Source of the DNA: Bacilli bacterium
GTDB lineage: Bacteria > Bacillota_I > Bacilli_A > RFN20 > CAG-826
Assembly (NCBI GenBank): GCA_024408495.1
Contig: JAKSUY010000011.1
Span: forward strand, 1 to 35,727
Direction: 5' to 3'
DNA length: 35,727 nucleotides
In this document: one piece after another, positions 1 through 10,236 of the stretch
Layout: each line of letters begins with the position of its first letter
Position numbering within the stretch: the stretch's first letter is position 1
Made by a program: the position numbers and the translations under genes
Notes under the pieces: model-generated
The model's database searches: none
What the model was told of the DNA's origin: nothing
Seen by the model: only the letters and a program-made list of their open reading frames with translations

Positions 1-173
1 AATCCCTTATTTGTATAATAAGTATCCCAATAAAACATGCATTTAAATAGTCCATCAATACAAGGTGGTACGAATGGGAAAGGCAATTTATATATCCCTT
101 TCTTATTTTCTCTCACCGCATCTTTCCAATGCGATGTTATAAATTGATGAGTCTTAATATATTTATTTTCCAT
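1..173 (-). CDS. Toroid glycosidase N-terminus (trehalase/MGH1-like), cut by window edge
   Basis: Reading leftward from the ATG at 173 there is an open frame to base 1, about 57 codons, beginning MENKYIKTHQF. The segment PPCIDGLFKCMFYWDTYYTN resembles the signature of (alpha/alpha)6-barrel glycosidases (GH37 trehalase, typically FYYWDSYW, and GH63 or MGH1-like enzymes), where an aromatic-aromatic-W-D-[ST]-Y strand lines the substrate pocket. No signal peptide is visible, so a cytoplasmic enzyme is expected. The ATG lies 2 nt after the stop of the upstream metallophosphoesterase gene on the same strand and has no clear Shine-Dalgarno, so translational coupling is likely. The 3' part lies outside the window. 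The family call rests on one motif; the substrate (trehalose, mannosylglycerate or another alpha-glycoside) cannot be told. Confidence 0.7.
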   Translation of the reverse strand, partial: MENKYIKTHQFITSHWKDAVRENKKGIYKLPFPFVPPCIDGLFKCMFYWDTYYTNKG

Positions 174-175
174 AA

Positions 176-3064
176 TTATTGTGCCGGTTGTATATCGATA
201 TATCCAGAAGCGGTACTGGTACTTGTTCTTACCCAGAAATGGTTAACGTTTTGTGTTGGTCTAGTGCCGGTGATATTAGTTACATCAGCTAAATTTAAAG
301 TTACTCGATGATAGCCATCTCCGAGAAGAGAGATAGTTACTCCATTATATGTATCACCCAAGGTGCCATCGCCTTTTACTTTAAAATAACCAAAATAATT
401 GTTCCAGTCTTTAGTATAAAAGAGAATAAAGTCAATAAATGTATCACTACTAGAAGTGAAATAAATATCAATAGTAAATACTCCATCGGTCGGACTTATA
501 GCGGGGGTAAAGACTTTTGAAAATTCAACGCCTTGTTTTAATTCAAATCCACGATATTTAGGTAACGGATATTCATCAATAATATCAATATTATCAAATA
601 AACAATTCATCTCATATCCCGCGCTTGAAGCATTTTGTAATTTCACTTTGATAAAAACACCAGCGATTTCGTCTTTATTGTGAATGTCATAGTCGCTTAA
701 ATCCCAATAAACGGTGTTCCAATTATTATCGGTTACGATATTTTGAGTGGCGCTAAAATCATCTTTCCATTCTTCTTTAGTGCCATTCCATTTAATAACG
801 GATAAGCCGATTACTAAATTTTTATTTGAAAGATTTTTGACATCTACTCTAACAGTCGGAGAAGTAGCGCTATCGCTAACACTCACATAATCTTTACAAC
901 TAACAGTTGAAGTGTTGCGATAATATAAACGATTAGCGATCGCTCCTGCATTATAAGTTTGAATTCCTTTGTAATAAAATTCGGTTGAAGATTGAGAAGT
1001 TTTGCCAGATGTGTCTTTCTTATCACTTACTTCATCGAAACGATTTCTGGTTTGGATGTCAGTATATGTTCTAACCGATTGATAATCAATAGGATCAACG
1101 GTGTCAGTCGGAGAATTATTGCTTGATGTTAAAGTATTAGTGCTTGGATTATCGTAGAAATCATAAGCGGTTACAGTTACAGTATAATTTTCTGCTTCCG
1201 GCACATCCTCTAAGACAAAATAATTATCGCCTTTAGTTTCTAGATTTTTATAGTAATTAGATACTTCATCGTATTTTTTACCATTTATATCAATAAGATA
1301 ATGCTCACAACAATGGTAATCAATAACATCGGGGAATTTAACGGTGGCTTGCGTTCCGTTAACTCCAAACGTAACTTTATCATTGATGTCCCAATTTAGA
1401 CCATCTTTACCATATAGCTTTTGAGCGGAAGCAGTTTTTTGAAATCGTTCGTTCGTGTAGGTAAAGTCTGCTTTTGATTTAATGGGAGAAAATTCCCAGG
1501 TTGCTCCTACTTTCCGTCCGGTTCCGTCTTCGTTGGAAAAATAGCGGTCGATGGTAAATGAATTATTAGTGTTAACGCTAACTAATTGAATTGTAGGAGT
1601 ATAAGCATTATTAAATTTAGCATTGCCAATCATCTTATCCGCAATTTTTTGTCCAGATTGTTCTACGTTATCAAAATTGTACATTTTAGTAGCACCGGTG
1701 CACACCATTCTTGAATAAGAAGAAGTGCCTAAATTAATCGTAGTGAAATTAACTTGATTAATTGATCTTTCCGAAATGCCAGGGAAATGAGTGTCGCCAG
1801 TAAATATTACAGCGTTAGGAGTAGCTTTAAAGATATCTTCAACGGTTGCGCAAGTATCACTTGCGGCTTGACCATGTGTCATTGAAGTATGAAGTGGATA
1901 ATGGTATTGCACAAAGATTGGACCACCCGCTTGAACTGAATATAATTGTTTAGCTTGGTTAAGCCAGGTAACGATTTCGTTTTTTAAGGCGCTACCAACA
2001 TTACCAGCGCTACTTTCAGCGGAAATGGTGATGAAGGGAACGCCGTTAATTACTTTATAATACGAAGGAACATTAACATCAGGATTAATACTATATGCGA
2101 CATCACTTTCATCAACTAGATTAGGACTTTCAATGCGTGCATATTTTCTAAACATAGTAACGGCGTCACCAGTTTCTTTCTCAGTTGTTCCCCACCACCA
2201 TTCGTGGTTGCCCATATTCCATAAGAATTCGGGCCATTTACTTTTATCATTTCCGTATACACTTTTAGTAATTTCATCAAAGTATTGATAATAATGTTCA
2301 TTGGCTTGGTTAGTAACATCACCATTCATTAAAATGGTGTTAATTCCTTGTTTTTTACAAAATTCTAAATGGGATTTAAGCGCGAGTGGGGCATTGGCGG
2401 TTTCGCCAAAGTTTGCAGTTGCGCCTGGATCACCGCTAACTGTAGTTTTATTACATAATTGAACATCGGCAAAAATTGCGTATTTTAAAATGGTTGTATC
2501 TTCTTTTACATTAACTTTAAACGATGTAGTTTTACTGATCCCCTTTTCGCTATACGAGACATTAATAGTTTTCTCTCCTGCGGTTGTTGAATCAAATCCT
2601 TCATAATTACATCCGTTTGAAACATCTTTTTCGGTTTCATCGCTATAAGTAGCAATAACAGTTGGAGTTACAAAATCATCACCAATCTGATAATTTTCTT
2701 TAAATGAAGTTACTTTAATGTCAACTAAAGTTACAACAGTTGGGGTAGGCTCATTAACCGTAATAGTGTAAGTAGTAGTCTTAGTTATACTATTTTCAGT
2801 ATAGGAAACGTTAATGGTTTTATCACCAATTGTTGAAGAATCAAAACCGGTATAGGTACAATCATTAGAAACATCTTTATTTGATTGATCGGTATAATAC
2901 GCATTTACAATAGGCTTAACAACCGATTCATTAATAACATATGTTTTCTTTGAATCTTCGGAAATGGTAATCCTATCTAATTGCTTATTAGTCTTACTAC
3001 AAGAAGCAAAAGAGAATGTTAATGCTAAGAATGAACAAGTAATGAATAGTTGTTTTGCTTGCAT
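176..3064 (-). CDS. Surface lipoprotein metallophosphoesterase with Ig-like and CBM-like domains
   Basis: A 962-residue protein with a lipoprotein signal (lipobox FASC, lipid Cys about 22), so it should sit on the outer membrane face. Two tandem Ig-like repeats follow (about 28-105 and 112-188; each carries KDVSN, GFDS.T and KTINVSY). The calcineurin-like phosphoesterase domain covers about 193-480 with D200-V-Q202, G248-D249, G285-N-H287-E288, H388 and G423-D424-T-H426. This departs from the usual DxH and GHxH: Gln replaces the first His, and Asp replaces the first His of the last motif. Residues about 520-640 resemble the C-terminal domain of the paralogue at 8778. Two beta-sandwich domains follow; the last (about 840-962) belongs to a module shared with other proteins here. 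The start has GAGGAT at a suitable distance. Substrate unknown; a phosphomonoester or phosphodiester on a glycan or lipid is an inference. Confidence 0.85.
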   Translation of the reverse strand: MQAKQLFITCSFLALTFSFASCSKTNKQLDRITISEDSKKTYVINESVVKPIVNAYYTDQSNKDVSNDCTYTGFDSSTIGDKTINVSYTENSITKTTTYTITVNEPTPTVVTLVDIKVTSFKENYQIGDDFVTPTVIATYSDETEKDVSNGCNYEGFDSTTAGEKTINVSYSEKGISKTTSFKVNVKEDTTILKYAIFADVQLCNKTTVSGDPGATANFGETANAPLALKSHLEFCKKQGINTILMNGDVTNQANEHYYQYFDEITKSVYGNDKSKWPEFLWNMGNHEWWWGTTEKETGDAVTMFRKYARIESPNLVDESDVAYSINPDVNVPSYYKVINGVPFITISAESSAGNVGSALKNEIVTWLNQAKQLYSVQAGGPIFVQYHYPLHTSMTHGQAASDTCATVEDIFKATPNAVIFTGDTHFPGISERSINQVNFTTINLGTSSYSRMVCTGATKMYNFDNVEQSGQKIADKMIGNAKFNNAYTPTIQLVSVNTNNSFTIDRYFSNEDGTGRKVGATWEFSPIKSKADFTYTNERFQKTASAQKLYGKDGLNWDINDKVTFGVNGTQATVKFPDVIDYHCCEHYLIDINGKKYDEVSNYYKNLETKGDNYFVLEDVPEAENYTVTVTAYDFYDNPSTNTLTSSNNSPTDTVDPIDYQSVRTYTDIQTRNRFDEVSDKKDTSGKTSQSSTEFYYKGIQTYNAGAIANRLYYRNTSTVSCKDYVSVSDSATSPTVRVDVKNLSNKNLVIGLSVIKWNGTKEEWKDDFSATQNIVTDNNWNTVYWDLSDYDIHNKDEIAGVFIKVKLQNASSAGYEMNCLFDNIDIIDEYPLPKYRGFELKQGVEFSKVFTPAISPTDGVFTIDIYFTSSSDTFIDFILFYTKDWNNYFGYFKVKGDGTLGDTYNGVTISLLGDGYHRVTLNLADVTNITGTRPTQNVNHFWVRTSTSTASGYIDIQPAQ

Positions 3065-3132
3065 AAAGTATCCTCACTTACTTTTAATTTTATTACTTTT
3101 ATTTTAACAAAATAACTTTTAATATTTCTTGA

Positions 3133-3186
3133 TTTTTTAAAGTAAGTATAAAAATACTTGTTTTTGTTAAGATAAAAATTTACAAT
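3133..3186 (+). promoter_or_regulatory. Promoter of the 3227 operon with conserved upstream block
   Basis: The -35 is TTGTTT (3158-3163), the spacer is 17 nt and the -10 is TACAAT (3181-3186), giving a leader of about 35 nt. Bases 3133-3157 are the most diverged copy of a block (T-run, TTAAA, GT, A-run) also found ahead of the 10339, 16453 and 21750 promoters. Within it, AAGTAT-AAAA-ATACTT (3144-3159) is a perfect inverted repeat abutting the -35, a possible operator. No mapped transcript start supports this. Confidence 0.55.
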
Positions 3187-3226
3187 TCTATTAGAGCTTT
3201 ATTAATAAAAAACGTAAAGGAGTATT

Positions 3227-4396
3227 ATGATAAAGAGGCTAAGTAAATTTTTTAGTTTATGTGCTCTCTTTTTCTCGTTCCTTATTTCTTCTTGTTCAGG
3301 TGGATCATCTAATCCGATAAAAGTAACTAGCATTTCTTTTTCTTTGTCTTCTACTTCTATTGAAGAGGGACAACTTTGTTTAATTAATAATCTTGAAGTA
3401 TTACCTGAGAACGCCACTAACAAAAAAGTTCAATTTTGGTCGGAAAACATTGAAGTCGCTTCAGTCAATAGTGACAGTCTAACGGTTGGAGCGATTAAAC
3501 CTGGCGTTACTAAAATATGTGCAAAAGCTTTAGATGGTAGCGAAGTAAAGTTTGACACCGAATTAACGGTTACCGCTAAAGCAATTTATGTTAGCGAGAT
3601 TCAATTAGCCGTTGATCCTTCAACGTTTTACGTTGGTGATAAATTTACTCCTACTGTTAATGTAATGCCATCGAACGCGGACAATCAGCAATATGATATT
3701 ATTTCATCTAATGATAACGTTTCGATTAATAATGCAACTAAAGAGATAACTTGTAACGTAGCGGGTAAGACTACTTTATACGCAATTGCTAAAGATGGTA
3801 GCCAAGTTACTTCTAATGTCGTAGAAATTACTATTAAGAACGTTCCTACATCCGCGATTAAATTAAGCGCAGATAAAACGAAAATAGAAGTGCGCGATAC
3901 CGTGCAGCTTAATGTAACTTATACCCCAGTTGATGCCTTTGACAGGAAGGTTAATTATACTGTTAAATCGGGTTACTCATCTTATCTTAAAGTATCTAGT
4001 AGCGGATTAGTTACTGGTCTAGCCATTGGTACTGGTTATGTGGTTGCTACTTTAGCATCTAATCCATCTATTAGCGATGAAATTGCGATTACTGTTACCG
4101 ATATTCAACCTACATCCGTGTCGATTAGTCTACCAGATACGGTTTATAAAGGCGATGTTTATCAAGCTACAGCGACTGTTCTACCAGTAGACGCCTTTAC
4201 AACTACACCTGTTTTTTCGATAGCTTCTGGTAATGCCGCAATTACCGAGAGCGGACAATTAGTGGTATTAGGCGCTGGTGATGTTAAAGTCCATGTTTAT
4301 TTGAAAGAAAAAACCGATATTATGAATGATTTAACTATTCATGCTTTAGATGAAGAGGATCCATATGACCCATATGGTCCGGATGATGATTTTTAG
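3227..4396 (+). CDS. Lipoprotein with four Big_2 (Ig-like) domains and an acidic tail
   Basis: 389 residues with a lipoprotein signal (LISSC, lipid Cys about 23) and then four bacterial Ig-like group 2 domains (about 29-115, 119-200, 205-290, 292-370). Each has the pattern V..I.L......Y.GD......V.P.......... ending in a G....A strand. The last 15 residues are almost only Asp, Glu, Pro and Tyr with one Gly and a terminal Phe. AAAGGAG precedes the ATG. No catalytic domain is present, so this is a membrane-anchored stalk or adaptor. It lies 11 nt before the GH123-like gene at 4408, which has a signal peptide but no lipobox. The same lipoprotein-then-GH123 order recurs at 16453/18640, suggesting that this protein anchors its partner; that is inference from synteny. 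Confidence 0.85.
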   Translation: MIKRLSKFFSLCALFFSFLISSCSGGSSNPIKVTSISFSLSSTSIEEGQLCLINNLEVLPENATNKKVQFWSENIEVASVNSDSLTVGAIKPGVTKICAKALDGSEVKFDTELTVTAKAIYVSEIQLAVDPSTFYVGDKFTPTVNVMPSNADNQQYDIISSNDNVSINNATKEITCNVAGKTTLYAIAKDGSQVTSNVVEITIKNVPTSAIKLSADKTKIEVRDTVQLNVTYTPVDAFDRKVNYTVKSGYSSYLKVSSSGLVTGLAIGTGYVVATLASNPSISDEIAITVTDIQPTSVSISLPDTVYKGDVYQATATVLPVDAFTTTPVFSIASGNAAITESGQLVVLGAGDVKVHVYLKEKTDIMNDLTIHALDEEDPYDPYGPDDDF

Positions 4397-4407
4397 GAGA
4401 TAAAGAA

Positions 4408-7400
4408 ATGAAGAAAGTTAGATTATTCAGTTCCCTGTCTCTCCTTATGTTAGTGGGTGGAGTAATACCGACCACGGCTACTAGTTTAATGCCGCTTGCG
4501 AGCGCTTCAATAATTAATGCGACTCAAGAAATTAAAGGCGATCAATTTGTCTCTGTAGATAATTTCTTAAATTCAGGGCTCGGTTTTCAAATGGAATTTA
4601 CTTTCACTGTTCCAGAATCCAATACCACTAATAGAATCTGTTTTATGAGCGGGTGGACCCGTTTAACAAATTACTTTAATATGACCTTTAACAAAAACGG
4701 AACGGTGACTACTGAATATGGCAAAGCGTTTATAATTGACAGCAAATGTTATTTTCAATTAATGCTTTTTGATTTAGCACCTATACTTAATTTCGCTGAA
4801 GGCGCAACTGGAAACGAAACACTTGATATGATGTATGTTAATCCAGCTAATGTCCATATGGACAATATCACTACTTCAGTTATCGAGAGCGAGATTAATG
4901 TTAGCGCGCCTGCTAAGGTAAGAGATGGCACTAACAATGGTTTAAGATTTAAATCCCACATACCTAGTATTCAAAGCGGTTATACCTATGGTCACATTAT
5001 TGTGCCTAATTATTACGTTGCTAAATATAGTAGCGACTACTTAACCCATTTAACCCAAGATGGAAGAAAATATCTTGATATACCTTGTGAGCCGGTTTTA
5101 TTAAGTCAAGATGATGAATTATATAAAATATTTGGCACAGGTTATTCTTTGTCTTCTACCATAGTTAATATTAAAAACGAACACTATTTCTTAGATTATT
5201 GCGCGATTCCTTATGAAAAATCTTCGGGTGGTGATTATGTTTTTGGTAATCGTATAAAAGCTACAAAGACTAACTTATATGAAGCGTGCGCTAAGACTAA
5301 AACAAGTAACGATTATTCATCTTATTCTTCTTACGGTAAAGCGTTTATCGATGGCATTCTTAATGCTTGTGAAAATCATCCAACTCCGGTCACAAGTTTA
5401 ACTAATGTTTCAGCTTATGGAGCTTATAACTCTGATCAAGTAACTAAAGGCGCGGATATTTCCTCCTATGCTCGTAATGTAACTATGCGTGCAGGACGAA
5501 ACGAAAAAGAAGGTGCGCAAATTATTTTAAGCGCTAATTCTAACGCTAATAACAAAGAATATTTCGTTAATTTTGAACCGTTTGTAAATAGCGATAAAAC
5601 AGCGCGTATTGAAGCCACTAACATTAAAGCTTATAAAGAAATGTATCAGAACGTTAATTCTAATTGGAGCGAATACGATAATGTGGTAAATGACACCTAC
5701 ATCAACGGAAACGAACAACCGCTTGCCTTTGGCTATTATCCAGATGCGATTGTTCCCTTTGATATCGCTATTGATGCTTGGGAAAATAAATTAGATACCA
5801 ATAATGGCAATAATAATGGTATTTATTTTACCGTTGATGTTCCAAAAGATATTCCTGCTGGAACATATACTTCAAACGCTTTAATTGAAATTAAAGGTGA
5901 AGGTACCATTGTTATGCCAATCGAATTAATGGTTTATGATTTTACTTTACCTAATCGTAATTATTCGAATATGACCGCTACTATTAATATCCAACAAAAT
6001 GAATATCTATATCCTGATATTGATACCGAAGTGGGTAGTAAAATCTATCAATCGGCTTTTGATTTATTAGCGGACCATGGTGTTTCGGGTGGACAACTAC
6101 CTGCGAATAAATGGGCTAAAGCTAACTTACCTGGCTATATTGAAACCGTGAAAAAATATACTTTAGATGATCGGGTTAGCGTGTTCTATTATCCCGATTG
6201 TTATCAATTGATGAGTGTAAAGGTTAAGTACTCCTATAAAAGAAATTTATCACCAAAAACTAAAGAAATAGCATTAGAGGATATGGCAATATATGTCGGT
6301 AAAGATTATACAAATAGCGATGGTACTCCAATGTACGGTCTTGAAACATTATTCACCGAACTAATTAAGGCTTCAACTAGCACGATGAATTTACTAGAAA
6401 AGGGCATCTTTTATTTCCCGCAAGCGGACGAACCGGGTACTAATGAGACCAAACAAGTGCAAAACATTATTTGTCAAAGCGTTGTTTTGAAAGCGGCGGA
6501 GAATGTTTTAACTAACACTGGTTTATTTGATGGTAAACCCAAAGTAAAAGAATCGTTAGAACATGTTAAATATATTGTAACTAGCCAACCTCGTGGTTTA
6601 TTAAAAGGAAAAGTAATTGATGGTAGCAAAGAATACGACGCCACTTTAAAAGAAATTACACCGGTCTCGGGTAATTGTGGTTTAGCATATCTATCAACTG
6701 ACATAAATACTTCTATTTATCAAGTTGATGGTTCATCATTAATTCATATGAGAGGTTATTGTCCACAATTTGATTGTTTCCAAAAGCCAAAGCCTGGTAG
6801 TGATGATGAAAATAAATACGGTTATACCGATATTATGAATTATTTACCAAATGATGAATACACCATGTGGTGGTATGGTTGTTGTATGCCAGTGGCTCCT
6901 TTTGCGGTTAACTTCCTTAATACACCGATGATTAGATATCGCGTTAATAAATGGCTTGAATATAGTTTAGGAGTTGATGGTCAACTCTATTACATGGCTA
7001 ACCGCACTTGTAAAGTGATTAACGACACCCAAGGTGAAGTCCAATATCCTTGCACCGAAGAAGAGGTTTTAGCCGGTCAACATACTTATAATGGAGCGTT
7101 TGGCGATGGAGTACTTATCTATCCGGCTCGTAATCGCTATAAAGCGGTGGATGCTAATTTATATTGGTTAAGTTCATTAAAATTAGAGAATTGGAGTGAA
7201 GGTAATGATGATTATAATTATCTTCATTATGCGAATGAATTAATTAATCGTCTACCTAGCGGAGAGCAAGCAGCAAAAAGAAGCGAAATGAATAATTGTA
7301 TCAATGCATTAACTACTGGCGCTTATTATAATACGAATAATCATAGCGCGTTATATACCCAAAAAGGTAATTTAGCGAATTTAATCGCTAGTTTAGAAAA

Positions 7401-7410
7401 TAATAATTAA
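4408..7410 (+). CDS. Secreted GH123-like (DUF4091) glycoside hydrolase, 1000 aa
   Basis: Type I signal peptide (about 1-35, no lipobox), so exported but not lipid-anchored. Residues about 40-150 form a beta-sandwich like the module shared across this locus. About 155-335 carries the R(D)G...GLRFK.H/I.. pattern seen in other Firmicute surface proteins. From about 355 comes the GH123 N-terminal beta-sandwich, then a TIM barrel with YFPQADEP (Asp674-Glu675), matching the adjacent Asp-Glu catalytic pair of characterised GH123 beta-N-acetylgalactosaminidases, where substrate-assisted hydrolysis via the N-acetyl group is known. The WWYGC, YYMANR and GDG.L.YP signatures of DUF4091 follow, then a C-terminal helical segment. 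Strong SD GGAG. It lies between its putative Big_2 lipoprotein anchor and the ABC ATPase. The family is clear; GalNAc specificity is inferred. Confidence 0.87.
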   Translation: MKKVRLFSSLSLLMLVGGVIPTTATSLMPLASASIINATQEIKGDQFVSVDNFLNSGLGFQMEFTFTVPESNTTNRICFMSGWTRLTNYFNMTFNKNGTVTTEYGKAFIIDSKCYFQLMLFDLAPILNFAEGATGNETLDMMYVNPANVHMDNITTSVIESEINVSAPAKVRDGTNNGLRFKSHIPSIQSGYTYGHIIVPNYYVAKYSSDYLTHLTQDGRKYLDIPCEPVLLSQDDELYKIFGTGYSLSSTIVNIKNEHYFLDYCAIPYEKSSGGDYVFGNRIKATKTNLYEACAKTKTSNDYSSYSSYGKAFIDGILNACENHPTPVTSLTNVSAYGAYNSDQVTKGADISSYARNVTMRAGRNEKEGAQIILSANSNANNKEYFVNFEPFVNSDKTARIEATNIKAYKEMYQNVNSNWSEYDNVVNDTYINGNEQPLAFGYYPDAIVPFDIAIDAWENKLDTNNGNNNGIYFTVDVPKDIPAGTYTSNALIEIKGEGTIVMPIELMVYDFTLPNRNYSNMTATINIQQNEYLYPDIDTEVGSKIYQSAFDLLADHGVSGGQLPANKWAKANLPGYIETVKKYTLDDRVSVFYYPDCYQLMSVKVKYSYKRNLSPKTKEIALEDMAIYVGKDYTNSDGTPMYGLETLFTELIKASTSTMNLLEKGIFYFPQADEPGTNETKQVQNIICQSVVLKAAENVLTNTGLFDGKPKVKESLEHVKYIVTSQPRGLLKGKVIDGSKEYDATLKEITPVSGNCGLAYLSTDINTSIYQVDGSSLIHMRGYCPQFDCFQKPKPGSDDENKYGYTDIMNYLPNDEYTMWWYGCCMPVAPFAVNFLNTPMIRYRVNKWLEYSLGVDGQLYYMANRTCKVINDTQGEVQYPCTEEEVLAGQHTYNGAFGDGVLIYPARNRYKAVDANLYWLSSLKLENWSEGNDDYNYLHYANELINRLPSGEQAAKRSEMNNCINALTTGAYYNTNNHSALYTQKGNLANLIASLENNN

Positions 7411-7426
7411 AAAAAGGAGATTAATT

Positions 7427-8776
7427 ATGAGACTACCATGGCAAAAAATTTCTGAAGAAGAAGTAAAAAAGATGTTCGAGGACAAGACCAAACCTGGCAA
7501 ATACGATAACCAATATGTGGTCTTGAAGAATGTCAATAAAGTTTACGACAATAAATTTCACGCAGTTCACAATTTTAACTTAAACGTTAGAAAGAATGAA
7601 TTTGTGGTATTTGTTGGTCCTTCTGGATGTGGTAAATCAACCACGCTTCGCATGATTGCGGGCCTAGAAGATATTTCAAATGGTGAACTTTATATCAACG
7701 GGGAATACGCGAATAATTTATTAGCGAAAGACCGCGATATTGCGATGGTGTTCCAAAACTACGCTCTTTATCCGAATATGACAGTCTATAAAAATATGTC
7801 ATTCGCGCTTAAAGTTAAACATTTTACTAAAGAATTAATTGATGAAAGAGTGCATCAAGCCGCTAAGATACTTGAAATCGAAGATCAATTAAGCAAAAAA
7901 CCAAAAGAATTATCTGGTGGTCAAAGACAGCGTGTTGCGTTAGGACGCGCGATTGTAAGAAACGCTAGAATCTTCTTAATGGACGAACCACTTTCTAACC
8001 TTGACGCTAAACTCCGTGTACAAATGAGAAGCGAAATTATTAAATTACATCGCACACTTAAAGCTACTACTATTTATGTTACTCACGACCAAACCGAAGC
8101 AATGACTATGGCGGACCGCATTGTCGTTATGAAATTAGGATATGTTCAACAAATTGGTACACCGATTGAAATATATCGTAAACCAGCGAATCTGTTTGTA
8201 GCCTCGTTTATTGGTAGTCCCGCGATGAACCTTTTAAAAGGAACTTATAAAAAAGGCGTCATTTACTTCCCTGGAGGCGATAAATATAAATTGCCAAAAG
8301 AGATAGTTAAACGTCATGATGCTTTCTATAAAAATAAGTTTACGGAAGAAAATACTGGTCTAAAAGCATATTTTGATAAGTTGAATAAAGAAAAGGAAGA
8401 ATTTAGCGCCAAAAAGCATTCGAAAAAGGATACAGATGAATTTGAAACTAAATACAAAGAATTATCCGATAAGAAACGTAAATTAGTAGCGAGCCTAGAA
8501 AAGATCGCTCGTGGGGCGGATCATGAAATCATTTTTGGTATTAGACCGGAAGATATTACGGAATGTCCTGCTAAAAAACCTGGAGCGATGAAAGTCGAAA
8601 TTAAATTATCCGAACTTTTAGGCGACCAATATTATCTCCACTTTGATTTCGGTGGTAAAGATGTATTAAGTAAAGTCTTAACGGATAACATCTTACAATC
8701 AGGCGATAAGATTAATTTAAGAATTAACGAAAATAAAATTCATTTATTCGACGCTGAAACGGAATGTCGGATTTAA
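7427..8776 (+). CDS. msmX-like: Sugar ABC transporter ATPase, MalK/MsmX type
   Basis: 449-residue cytoplasmic ATPase energising carbohydrate import. Visible: Walker [10 protein letters not shown] (64-72), Q-loop VFQNYALYP (about 108-116), signature LSGGQ (162-166), Walker B RIFLMDEP (181-188), D-loop NLDAKL and switch His (VTH, 220). The C-terminal regulatory (TOBE/OB) region includes FGIRPEDI. Family members are usually about 365-380 residues; the extra length is a Lys/Glu-rich, coiled-coil-like insert at about 297-363 splitting the regulatory domain, plus a lengthened N-terminus. SD AAAAAGGAG precedes the ATG. No permease lies next to it: the cognate permeases are probably those at 23432 and 24417, and MsmX-type ATPases often serve several importers. 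Function sure; exact partner inferred. Confidence 0.93.
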   Translation: MRLPWQKISEEEVKKMFEDKTKPGKYDNQYVVLKNVNKVYDNKFHAVHNFNLNVRKNEFVVFVGPSGCGKSTTLRMIAGLEDISNGELYINGEYANNLLAKDRDIAMVFQNYALYPNMTVYKNMSFALKVKHFTKELIDERVHQAAKILEIEDQLSKKPKELSGGQRQRVALGRAIVRNARIFLMDEPLSNLDAKLRVQMRSEIIKLHRTLKATTIYVTHDQTEAMTMADRIVVMKLGYVQQIGTPIEIYRKPANLFVASFIGSPAMNLLKGTYKKGVIYFPGGDKYKLPKEIVKRHDAFYKNKFTEENTGLKAYFDKLNKEKEEFSAKKHSKKDTDEFETKYKELSDKKRKLVASLEKIARGADHEIIFGIRPEDITECPAKKPGAMKVEIKLSELLGDQYYLHFDFGGKDVLSKVLTDNILQSGDKINLRINENKIHLFDAETECRI

Positions 8777-8777
8777 T

Positions 8778-10220
8778 ATGAAATTAAAAATAGTTTCATT
8801 ACCGCTTATCTCGTTATTAATATTTTCATCGTTATTTTCTTGTAATAAACAAGAGAAATATAATAAGACAAAGATTGCTGTTTTTGCCGATAATCAACTA
8901 TCCACAAATAGCGGTGGAGGAACCGCTTATGCGGAGGGATTTTTAAAAAATCATTTACGTTTTTGTAAAGAAAATAATGTTGAAGTCATTGTGATTAATG
9001 GCGATTTAGTTAATAATGCGGTTAACCAATACTACGTTATTTACGAAAATGCTTTAAAAGAGATATATGGTAGTGATGATACTTTATATCCTGAATTTGT
9101 CTACGCGATGGGTAATCACGAATGGTATACCGATACTTCAAGCGAACTTACTGACCCCAAAGCGATTTCTCTATTTAAAAAACACGCGCGGATTGATACT
9201 AAGAATTTAAAAAGGAAAAGTGTGGCGGAAGTAGCTGATCAAAGCGCTGATAAAATCTCGGCGAACTTTTATAAAGTTATTAATGGTATCCCTTTTATTT
9301 CGGTTTCTGGTAGTGGTCCTAATGGTCTACTTTCTTACACCGAACGCGATGAAATAAAATCATGGCTTAAAGAAATTAGCAATTTGCCACGTGTTAAAAA
9401 TGGTTGTCCGATTTATGTATCCTACCATTATGCGATAGAAAATTTGACTTATTCCTTTGGTCAAGGATCATCTAGCTATAGCACAACTTTAGATGAATTA
9501 TTAAAAGATTATCCTCAAGTAGTGCTTTTTTCTGGTGATACCCACTTTGCGGGCGCAAACGAAAGAACCATTAACCAAGTTAATTACACTAATATTAATT
9601 TAGGTTCATCAAGTTACACCCGCCATGTTTCAAGAAGTGCATGTATGGATACGTATGACGAATATTACAATTTAGATAGTGGTCATGCGGGCAAAGATAC
9701 GATGGTTGGTGAAGTAGCCGAAGGCTATAATAAAACACCACACATTCATCTAGTCGAAGTCGATGAAGAAGGGAATGCTACTTATCAAAGATATTTCACT
9801 AATCCAACTCGACAATTAGGATTAACTTGGAATATCCCTAATAAAGTTAATAAAGAGCAATTTAAATACACCAATGCGCGGTTTAAAGATAAGACTTGGG
9901 CGAACTTAATGTATAACAAAGATGGTCTAACTTGGGCGGATGATAAACAAGCAACTTATTCTAAGACAAGTGATAAATTAATTGTTAAATTTGATGATGT
10001 AATTGATTTTAATTATTGTGAACATTATCAAGTAACGGTTACTAATGACACTAGTAAAATCTATAATTTTATTTCTCATTATTATAAGTGGGAGAGTAAT
10101 CCACACACCTATAATTATGAAATAAGGCTATCGGATTTACCTGATGGTAATATTAAATCTATTACTGTAATTGCTTTTGATTTCTTTGATAATCCATCAT
10201 TAAATTCTTTATCCATATAA
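8778..10220 (+). CDS. Lipoprotein metallophosphoesterase, paralogue of the 176-3064 gene
   Basis: 480 residues, lipobox LFSC (lipid Cys about 22). The calcineurin-like phosphoesterase domain begins right after the anchor: D38-N-Q40, G75-D76..N79, G112-N-H114-E115, H217 and G253-D254-T-H256. It has the same two departures from the DxH/GHxH consensus as the longer paralogue, so they are a subfamily trait. The C-terminal part (about 345-480; KDGL.W, DVIDF.YCEHY, AFDFFDNPS.N.L) matches residues about 515-660 of that paralogue. It lacks the Ig-like repeats and the terminal beta-sandwiches. The ATG begins 1 nt after the stop of the ABC ATPase gene, so translation is coupled and it is the last gene of the operon. 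Likely acts at the outer membrane face; substrate unknown. Confidence 0.87.
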   Translation: MKLKIVSLPLISLLIFSSLFSCNKQEKYNKTKIAVFADNQLSTNSGGGTAYAEGFLKNHLRFCKENNVEVIVINGDLVNNAVNQYYVIYENALKEIYGSDDTLYPEFVYAMGNHEWYTDTSSELTDPKAISLFKKHARIDTKNLKRKSVAEVADQSADKISANFYKVINGIPFISVSGSGPNGLLSYTERDEIKSWLKEISNLPRVKNGCPIYVSYHYAIENLTYSFGQGSSSYSTTLDELLKDYPQVVLFSGDTHFAGANERTINQVNYTNINLGSSSYTRHVSRSACMDTYDEYYNLDSGHAGKDTMVGEVAEGYNKTPHIHLVEVDEEGNATYQRYFTNPTRQLGLTWNIPNKVNKEQFKYTNARFKDKTWANLMYNKDGLTWADDKQATYSKTSDKLIVKFDDVIDFNYCEHYQVTVTNDTSKIYNFISHYYKWESNPHTYNYEIRLSDLPDGNIKSITVIAFDFFDNPSLNSLSI

Positions 10221-10236
10221 ATATCAATTTATCTTA

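Noticed and set aside
176-3064. Plus-strand frames antisense to the phosphoesterase gene
   Set aside because: Short, without RBS or recognisable domains, and fully covered by a clear minus-strand gene.
3082-3110. Promoter for the 3064 minus-strand gene (TTGTTA-17-TTAAAA)
   Set aside because: The -10 is poor and the region is nearly all A and T, so the match is weak; a promoter must exist nearby but I cannot fix it.
3179-3207. Alternative promoter TTTACA-17-TTAATA before 3227
   Set aside because: TTGTTT-17-TACAAT just upstream is better placed and carries the conserved block seen at three other promoters.
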